Source: DASXRU01 sp033856235
Lineage (GTDB): Bacteria; Acidobacteriota; Blastocatellia; Pyrinomonadales; Pyrinomonadaceae
Direction: 5' to 3'
Length of the DNA stretch: 64,000 bases
NCBI GenBank assembly: GCA_033856235.1
Contig: JAWVFI010000085.1
Coordinates: 1 to 64,000, forward strand
Below are positions 58,853 through 64,000 of this stretch, one piece after another. Within the stretch, counting starts at the first letter, position 1, and each line of letters begins with the position of its first letter. The position numbers and the translations under genes were made by a program. The notes under the pieces were generated by a model. It was given only the letters and a program-made list of their open reading frames with translations, was not told the origin of the DNA and did not search any database.

Positions 58853-59824
58853 GTGATCACCACCGTCTGTCTAAACGCCGGCTCCAAAACGTTCAGTGAA
58901 AACTGCGTTACGGCCGAAATTAGCGAACTGCGGGAAGTAGAAGGAAATATTATCTGGGCCGATGTCAGTGATCCGACCAGCAAAGACTTCGAGGAACTGG
59001 CAGAAGAGTTTGGCTTTCATTACCTCTCCATCGAAGACTGCCGCAATATGCACCAGCGGCCGAAGGTCGAAGAGTACAACGGCTATTACTTTATCGTGCT
59101 CTATGAATCGGAACTGATCGGAGCAAACGATCGGCTGGAGCTGCGCGAGCTAAACATCTTTCTCGGGAAGAACTACCTGGTCACTGTTCATAGCCGGCCC
59201 ATTCGCGCCGTCGATACGGCCCGCCGGCTGTGGCACGAATGGACAGATCGCGCGGAACAGGGTTCCGGACTGCTGGCGTACCTCTTGATTGACGCCATCG
59301 TTGACGATTACCTGCCCTTACTCGATCTGATCAGCGAACGCATGGACGATCTGGAAGATTCGATCTTTGGCGAATGGCGTCCGGAGGCCATTCAGGATAT
59401 TTTCACCATCAAAAAGAAACTGCTCTTCCTGCGCCGCTCCATTACCCCCCTCCGCGATGTCTTCAACACCATGCTCCGGCGCGAGCAGCCGATTTTCCCG
59501 CGCGAAACGCACGTCTACTTCCAGGATGTGTTCGATCATCTCATCAGAGTGGCGGACACCATTGACTCCCTGCGCGACATGCTCAGCTCAACTATGGATG
59601 CCTATCTCTCGGTTTCCGGCAACCGCATGAACAAGATCATGAAGCGGCTGACATCGATCTCCACGATCTTGATGTCGGTGACGCTGATCGCGGGCATCTA
59701 CGGGATGAACTTTGCTTTGATGCCGGAGCTGCACTGGCGTTACGGTTACGTTTACGCCCTGCTCTCGATGGTGGTGGTGGGATTGGTCCTTTACTTCTAT
59801 TTGAAGAAGATAGAGTGGATATGA
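58853..59824 (+). CDS. corA: CorA-type magnesium/cobalt transporter
   Basis: A 323-residue homopentameric inner-membrane channel for Mg2+. The start is a GTG at 58853, with GAGGAGG nine bases upstream; a TTG at 58835 would sit inside that signal. The N-terminal cytosolic domain and long helices cover about 1-255 (SIEDCRNMHQRPKVEEYNGY; core IEDCRNMHQRPK). Two TM helices follow at about 262-282 and 298-316, with the invariant GMN (284-286) in IYGMNF between. The length is normal. Its stop overlaps the start of a small membrane protein gene. Confidence 0.95.
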   Translation: MITTVCLNAGSKTFSENCVTAEISELREVEGNIIWADVSDPTSKDFEELAEEFGFHYLSIEDCRNMHQRPKVEEYNGYYFIVLYESELIGANDRLELRELNIFLGKNYLVTVHSRPIRAVDTARRLWHEWTDRAEQGSGLLAYLLIDAIVDDYLPLLDLISERMDDLEDSIFGEWRPEAIQDIFTIKKKLLFLRRSITPLRDVFNTMLRREQPIFPRETHVYFQDVFDHLIRVADTIDSLRDMLSSTMDAYLSVSGNRMNKIMKRLTSISTILMSVTLIAGIYGMNFALMPELHWRYGYVYALLSMVVVGLVLYFYLKKIEWI

Positions 59825-60123
59825 AGCACAACGACGCCCAAACACATGAGCAACTAGCTGACAGCCTGGCTCCAGCTGAAGAGCAACGCGCCAGTGGTTC
59901 CGCGCAACTCGCGGGAAGCTCGTCAAACGCGGTCCCCTCCGACAGCGCATTCGCTGCCATTGTCGTCGATTCTGACGATGTAAATCTCTCTCAGGACATT
60001 GTGGACCGCCCGCCAGAGAAAACTTTTTTGGGCATGGAGCCCTTAGTTCTAGCGATCCTCGGTTTCATGCTGGCCTTTATCGCCTTTATCGCCTGGCAGA
60101 TTTCGCAGATGCCGCCGGAATGA
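59821..60123 (+). CDS. Small tail-anchored membrane protein overlapping corA
   Basis: 100 residues starting at the ATG that overlaps the corA stop (ATGA), which implies translational coupling. Residues 1-70 are polar, Ser/Ala/Asp-rich and probably disordered. One TM helix lies near 75-94 (LVLAILGFMLAFIAFIAW), close to the C-terminus, leaving only six residues outside. I do not recognise a family. An accessory or regulator of CorA is possible from the coupling alone. Confidence 0.7.
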   Translation: MKHNDAQTHEQLADSLAPAEEQRASGSAQLAGSSSNAVPSDSAFAAIVVDSDDVNLSQDIVDRPPEKTFLGMEPLVLAILGFMLAFIAFIAWQISQMPPE

Positions 60124-60149
60124 CCGGGCAGTCGTTCGGGTCGCCCTGG

Positions 60150-60353
60150 TTACATCGGCCCTCCGGTATCACTCCCGTCAGCACGTCCGCCGCCACCTTC
60201 CTCGACTTGGCCGTCTGGAGTCGGCACTGATGTTTCATCCGATGTCTGAGCGCCTGTTTTGGAACTCTTTTCCGTCTCCTCCAAATCACTGACGGTTTCC
60301 TTACTCGTGGCTTCGGACTCACGATCCGAAACTTTGTGTTCCTTTTCCTGCAT
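60150..60353 (-). CDS. Small acidic hydrophilic protein after pgpA
   Basis: 67 residues, highly Glu/Ser/Thr/Asp/Gly-rich, no hydrophobic segment, ending in Gly-rich sequence (EEGGGGRADGSDTGG). The start is supported by AAAGGA five bases upstream, which is made from the last codons of pgpA, and the gap to pgpA is only two bases. It is likely disordered. I cannot assign a function, and it could be a non-conserved product. Confidence 0.55.
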   Translation of the reverse strand: MQEKEHKVSDRESEATSKETVSDLEETEKSSKTGAQTSDETSVPTPDGQVEEGGGGRADGSDTGGPM

Positions 60354-60355
60354 AC

Positions 60356-60967
60356 TTATCCTTTCTGGATGAAACGTTGAATCATTATGACAAGTGCGAC
60401 TCCGATTGCGGCGTAAGCGCCCGCAACCAGATCGTCGGCCATGATTCCCAAACCGCCCTTGAGTGATTCCATTTTGCGCGCCGGGTATGGCTTAATTATG
60501 TCAAAAAGCCGGAAGAGCAGGAACGCTGCGATTAACGCGATGGGCCACCAGCGATTTATGAAAAACCCCAATGGCAACAAGGCGATCAACTGACCGGCAA
60601 CCTCGTCGATCACAACCTTACCAGGATCCTTGACCCTGAGGACGCGTTCCGTGCGCGACGCTGCCCAGATTCCCACGAAAGTGACGACTACTATCACGAC
60701 CAGCTCGCCCGCAAGGAAACCATGGGTTCCCACCCCGCCATGCCGCTCAGGGGCGAATGGAAACAGACTGGCTCTTGCCAGAAGATAGAGTCCAACAGCG
60801 AGGAGCGACCCCCAGGTACCGGGCGCGATCGGTAAATATCCGACACCGCAGGTCGCGATCAACAGCGCCAGGTAATCAGTGACTGATCGTGGTCCGCGAT
60901 CCGAGGCGGAAGCCCCGGCGGTAATCGCCGGCGCGTTCAGTTCATCGCTTGATTCCTTAATAGTCAT
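60356..60967 (-). CDS. pgpA: Phosphatidylglycerophosphatase A
   Basis: A 203-residue inner-membrane phosphatase that makes phosphatidylglycerol. The N-terminal ~30 residues are a polar extension. Family marks: GYLPIAPGTWGSLLAVGLY, the acid pair in KVVIDEVAGQLIALLPLGF, FRLFDIIKPYPARKMESLKGGLGIMADDLVAG (cores DIIKPYPAR and GIMADDLVAG). Four TM helices cover the rest. It is often found near rimO-pgsA-cinA, and a rimO-like end lies at the window edge. Confidence 0.96.
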   Translation of the reverse strand: MTIKESSDELNAPAITAGASASDRGPRSVTDYLALLIATCGVGYLPIAPGTWGSLLAVGLYLLARASLFPFAPERHGGVGTHGFLAGELVVIVVVTFVGIWAASRTERVLRVKDPGKVVIDEVAGQLIALLPLGFFINRWWPIALIAAFLLFRLFDIIKPYPARKMESLKGGLGIMADDLVAGAYAAIGVALVIMIQRFIQKG

Positions 60968-61043
60968 TGATTCATTGGCTCAGGTTCGTGGGCCGTACAA
61001 TAACAGAAGTCTTCAAACGGCTGCTAACTACGAAAGTTAAACT

Positions 61044-61127
61044 GTAGGGGCGGGCCCTCGGTGGCCGCCCCCTTCGCTGTTGGCTCTGAGAAAGAAAAGG
61101 GGGTGGCCACGGAGTGCCACCCCTACA
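61044..61127. repeat. Inverted repeat pair, family F (gtaggggcggg...ccgccccctt)
   Basis: The arm gtaggggcgggccctcggtg (from 61044) faces a right arm whose reverse complement begins gtaggggtggcactccgtgg (ending 61127), about 23 of 31 positions alike. It lies between the sulfatase-fold gene and pgpA. Confidence 0.8.
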
Positions 61128-61155
61128 ACTTCAGGCGCTCCCGCTGCCTCGTCTC

Positions 61156-63168
61156 CTAATTGGATTTCTGCCGGGCCACCTCATCGCGCATGCGTTGGAC
61201 CAGGGCGGGCTCTGCCGAATCGATCAGATTGTGTTGCTCCTTCGGGTCGCTTACCAACTCGTACAACTCTTCCGTTCTGCCGAGCGAACAGGAAATGTAT
61301 TTATGGATAGCCGTGTCGGTTCGATAGATCACGGCATAGCACGGATTTCTGAGCGAGGTCTGATGGATGTTGAGGGGCTTGATGGCCGGGCTCAGGAGCG
61401 ATGATCCTTCCCAACTCTGTGGAATGCTCAAACCCAAACGATCGACAATTGTCGGCGCGACATCTATCTGGGTCCCAAATTTCAGGTTACCGTAAACAGC
61501 GGATGAGTCGTCATAGATCAGCAGTGGAATGCGAATGAATTCCTGATGCAGCGAACTGACGTGCCCGTAACCAGAGCTGCCACGATCGCCCAACCCCTCG
61601 CCGTGGTCCGCGAGAATCATGACGATACTATTTTGCAGATAGCCTTTTTGCTGCAGAGTCGCGAAGACTTCTCGAATCGTCGCGTCGGCCTGCGTCACCC
61701 CATTGTCGTAGTTATTGACCACCGTTTCCCGGTCATACTCGCCCTTAAAGAGAGCACTCCAATCATTCTTGACCGCGGACGGTTGGTAAAGTTTGTATTT
61801 ATCCTGCTTGAGTCCGATCAGATGTGCGGACATCAGATGGATGTAAAAGAATGCCGGCCCGGCTTCATGCGATGGCACCCGTTCCAGCCCTTCAAATATT
61901 AGCCGGTCGTCCGCCTTCGAGTAGCGGGTCGAATTAACTCCATCAAAATACAGATCCATTTCATGGCCGTAGGATTCCTTCAAACCCTGCCAGTCATGGT
62001 TCCCAGATAAGATGAAGTAAGTCTTATAGCCCTGGTCCTTCAATAAATCGTAAAGTTTAAAGTTCTCCGGAATCTGGTGCCGCAGCGTGCGGGAGAAAAG
62101 AGTACTCAGAATTCCGCAATTCGATTCGGCACAAGTGGAAGTGGCAAATTCAACCTTGCGCAGGCGCCCCGCCGCGTACAAGGAGGCAAGAAACGGTGTG
62201 GTGGGGCGCTCGTAGCCGTACACCTGCGTGTGGTCGGCGCGAAGTGAATCAACAATGATGATAACGACATTCTTCTTGTCGAACTTCTGTCCTGCCGGGT
62301 AGCTTGCCCGATTCCGCGGCTCTTCCAATTTCAGTCTGTTTATTGAAGCGACGTACCCCTGATCGTAGACGTCGGTCGTGCTTCTAACAACGCTCAGAAA
62401 TGGATCGTTGCTCAAGAGTTCGCTATAAGGCGTCCGCTGCGCCAACACATAAAGAAAACCCGAATAAGCAAGCAGGAGTAATCCAATCGCTATCGCAGAC
62501 TTGAGTGCGCGCCGTCGAGTGACGAACAAACTATTGGGGCTATCCGGGAGCAGCAGTTCGGACAGTCCCCGGAAGAGAGTCTTAGCCAGGCCGATGTAGG
62601 CTGCGAACATCGCGAGCGCGAATGCTGCCAAGCCAACCCAAACCCATTTCGATAAATACAGAATGTCACCGCCCGCCCACCAATCACCGAGAAACAGCGC
62701 GAGCAACTTGTGGTTGATGTTAAGCCCCATCCAGACATTGCTCGCGAAGTCAGTGACATATAGCAGTGCGACGGCCGTTGACACTACGGCCGGCAGGACT
62801 ATGAGCAGATATCTGTTGATTCGGGATTCTCGAAATCTGCGGTTGTAGAGCAGGAAACCGGGCGCGATCGTACTGATGATGAAGAGTCCCGCGGCCAGCG
62901 GCACATGAATCCAGATCAGCGACCGGTCAATTCTAAAAGCACGGCAAAAATAGTTGATGTACGCGAGGCTGAAAATGGTTTGACCCACCAGCACAAAGGC
63001 GAGCCCGCGAAGCGCAGCGGTGTGCCTCCGGACGTTTGCGGCGCCGAGCTGCGGGGAGGTCGGCTGCGAAGGCGCTGGGCGAAGGTCATCCTGCATCATT
63101 GTGCGAGGGTCCGAACGGCGCTCTTTTACTTGAAACTGATCCCGCAAGCCCTGGTTTGCGGCCAACAT
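61156..63168 (-). CDS. Membrane-bound sulfatase-fold enzyme (LtaS/EptA/YejM-like)
   Basis: 670 residues: five TM helices over about 50-245, then an extracytoplasmic alkaline-phosphatase-superfamily domain (about 285-640). Metal-site residues are visible in VDSLRADHTQVYGY, LSGNHDW, and LADHGEGLGDRG. The nucleophile region reads STCAESNCGILSTLFSR, not the CxPSR of true sulfatases, so a Thr or Ser nucleophile as in phosphoethanolamine or phosphoglycerol transferases is more likely. It may modify lipids or glycans in the envelope, or regulate as YejM does. The start is uncertain: later Met codons at about residues 24-25 also fit. Confidence 0.88.
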   Translation of the reverse strand: MLAANQGLRDQFQVKERRSDPRTMMQDDLRPAPSQPTSPQLGAANVRRHTAALRGLAFVLVGQTIFSLAYINYFCRAFRIDRSLIWIHVPLAAGLFIISTIAPGFLLYNRRFRESRINRYLLIVLPAVVSTAVALLYVTDFASNVWMGLNINHKLLALFLGDWWAGGDILYLSKWVWVGLAAFALAMFAAYIGLAKTLFRGLSELLLPDSPNSLFVTRRRALKSAIAIGLLLLAYSGFLYVLAQRTPYSELLSNDPFLSVVRSTTDVYDQGYVASINRLKLEEPRNRASYPAGQKFDKKNVVIIIVDSLRADHTQVYGYERPTTPFLASLYAAGRLRKVEFATSTCAESNCGILSTLFSRTLRHQIPENFKLYDLLKDQGYKTYFILSGNHDWQGLKESYGHEMDLYFDGVNSTRYSKADDRLIFEGLERVPSHEAGPAFFYIHLMSAHLIGLKQDKYKLYQPSAVKNDWSALFKGEYDRETVVNNYDNGVTQADATIREVFATLQQKGYLQNSIVMILADHGEGLGDRGSSGYGHVSSLHQEFIRIPLLIYDDSSAVYGNLKFGTQIDVAPTIVDRLGLSIPQSWEGSSLLSPAIKPLNIHQTSLRNPCYAVIYRTDTAIHKYISCSLGRTEELYELVSDPKEQHNLIDSAEPALVQRMRDEVARQKSN

Positions 63169-63279
63169 CGGGAGAGAAAACGGTTTACGAGCAGGAATCT
63201 ACTTCAAACAGCCGGGCCTTACAACACTCAAGGTAGCAAAGATCAAGGTTCCAAAAACATTCGGGGAGTTGTTGAAAAT

Positions 63280-63318
63280 GAATGCGGGCAAACACCAGCT
63301 AAGGTGTCGCCCGCATTC
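63280..63318 (-). terminator. Probable terminator after the small cysteine protein gene
   Basis: A 10-bp stem (gaatgcgggc / gcccgcattc) extended by an inner 5-bp stem (acacc / ggtgt) lies 26 bases after the stop at 63344. On the minus strand it is followed by attttc, a short T-run. Confidence 0.7.
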
Positions 63319-63343
63319 GTGGGTAAATCTCAGAGGGTTGACC

Positions 63344-63589
63344 TTATTGAGCGCCTGACCCGCTGCTACTGCCGAGGCATCCGTGGACAATCAACTGCAG
63401 GCGAATGTGCTCGCAGTTTGAAGGATCGGGGTTGTTACTGTTGCATGCTTCATAGGCATTGCGCAGACCTTTGCAGGCATTTTCCTTGTCCGCCCGCACT
63501 ACTCGCGAACCAGGAGCCGGAGCAAACATTGAAGCCAGAAGTAAAAGCGTCAGCAGAACACCAAACAAATAGGGGAACCGTTTTTTCAT
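63344..63589 (-). CDS. Small secreted four-cysteine protein
   Basis: 81 residues with a clear signal peptide (KKRFPYLFGVLLTLLLLASMFAPAPG). The mature part of about 50 residues has four cysteines (KENACKGL, YEACNSN, SNCEHI, HGCLG), enough for two disulfides, and a Ser/Gly tail. AAAGG lies nine bases before the ATG, and a terminator follows, so it looks like a single-gene unit. No family recognised. Small exported cysteine proteins include toxins, inhibitors and envelope factors. None can be claimed here. Confidence 0.75.
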   Translation of the reverse strand: MKKRFPYLFGVLLTLLLLASMFAPAPGSRVVRADKENACKGLRNAYEACNSNNPDPSNCEHIRLQLIVHGCLGSSSGSGAQ

Positions 63590-63726
63590 TATCTAAGCCT
63601 TTCGAGAACTAGCGGCCCGACGAACGAAACAACATCACACGTAAGGCCGGCCGGATGAATCATAAAGCCGCGGGAGTATAGAGTCCGGGTCGCGCGCTGT
63701 CAACGAACATCTTTCGTGGGTGGTGC

Positions 63727-63823
63727 GCCCTAATTTGTAATGCAAACTGTTAGTTTGCGAAGGTGAGTGGCATTTAACGGGCGCGCAAACTAACAGGTTG
63801 CGTTACGAAAACCAATTTAGGGC
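63727..63823. repeat. MITE-like element with nested inverted repeats, family C
   Basis: Outer ends GCCCTAA (63727-63733) and TTAGGGC (63817-63823) enclose the family C pair gtaatgcaaactgttagttt / aaactaacaggttgcgttac. The inner arms resemble those at 10872-10949. The remaining bases of this 283-base gap, apart from a partial gene end, show nothing else. Confidence 0.82.
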
Positions 63824-63872
63824 ACTACCCTTTCGTGGCATTTACTTAAGGCACTTAGGCACTCAAGGCACC

Positions 63873-64000
63873 CTAAGGGCTTGAAGGATTCACAATACTG
63901 CCAACCAGATCGTATTCCTGCGCGTCAGTGATTTGTACCGACAGAATCTCACCGGCAACAGGGGAAAAGTCCGCAGGCGCATCATTGATCAAAACGCAGC
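63873..64000 (-). CDS. rimO: C-terminal end of a RimO-like methylthiotransferase (TRAM domain), partial
   Basis: The last 41 codons of a gene whose 5' part lies beyond the window. The visible residues (PVAGEILSVQITDAQEYDLVGSIV, core VQITDAQEYDLVGSIV) match the C-terminal TRAM strand of RimO, the radical-SAM enzyme that methylthiolates an Asp of ribosomal protein S12. The proximity of pgpA fits the common rimO-pgsA-pgpA order. The call rests on a short stretch, and MiaB-type relatives are less likely because of the xYDLVG ending. Confidence 0.65.
   Translation of the reverse strand, partial: CVLINDAPADFSPVAGEILSVQITDAQEYDLVGSIVNPSSP

Noticed and set aside
62905..63612. Plus-strand 235-residue frame at the sulfatase gene start
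   Set aside because: It is antisense to the sulfatase-fold gene and the small cysteine protein, both of which have convincing features on the minus strand.

Overview
The window looks like a chromosome segment from an Acidobacteriota bacterium, probably class Blastocatellia (Pyrinomonadales-like). The evidence is three long VWFA proteins of the acidobacterial type, an ECF sigma factor followed by a Ser/Thr kinase whose N-terminus is typical of acidobacterial kinases, tandem CHAT/TPR/PPC proteins, and many intergenic inverted-repeat pairs of kinds I associate with this group. The lineage is inferred from gene content. There is no rRNA, no CRISPR array, no insertion sequence and no prophage that I can see. 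One tRNA (Gln, UUG) is present.

Layout. 1-7780 (all minus) is a signalling locus: an ECF sigma factor, a membrane Ser/Thr kinase start-stop coupled to it, an unknown small protein with a histone-like lysine tail, and two secreted TPR proteins. The first carries a complete CHAT caspase-like protease domain. The second runs off the window at base 1. 7902-15133 (minus) is core information processing: dnaB, a small unknown gene, rplI, rpsR, rpsF, pth, rplY, prs, tRNA-Gln and ispE. 15245-30257 (minus) holds periplasmic TPR and BamD-like envelope proteins, rpe, a PASTA-domain membrane protein, rsmB-fmt, pruA, def, aroC, a GlcD-type FAD oxidase and uvrB.

30452-37294 (minus) is the least familiar region. 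It holds three HEAT-repeat proteins behind an orphan OmpR-type response regulator. Two are membrane proteins with an AMIN-like outer domain, a serine/threonine-rich linker, one TM helix and cytosolic HEAT repeats. The third is soluble and joins a TubC-type docking domain, a roughly 300-residue coiled coil and HEAT repeats. The last two genes together cover the HEAT content of the first, so they look like a duplicated and split version of it. This is my best candidate for an undescribed system.

37688-41659 (plus) carries a DinB-family gene, purC, a Fis-type regulator and groES-groEL, with a textbook sigma-70 promoter and a CIRCE element. 41738-44608 (minus) carries a CYTH enzyme and a NatAB-like ABC exporter. 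44761-56871 holds the three VWFA proteins (the last two a tandem duplication), a Tat-exported Asn/GlcNAc-asparaginase, a leucine-rich-repeat protein, an unknown overlapping gene pair and a heparan-acetyltransferase-like membrane protein. 56944-64000 carries serA, corA with an overlapping small membrane protein, pgpA, a membrane sulfatase-fold enzyme, a small secreted cysteine protein and the 3' end of a rimO-like gene.

Nearly every longer intergenic gap in the core regions holds a REP-doublet-like inverted pair of 20-35 bp repeats. I see at least six sequence families. One copy supplies the last nine codons of ispE, and another occupies the leader of pth. Start sites below were moved from the longest open frame wherever a ribosome binding site, family alignment or overlap favoured another start.
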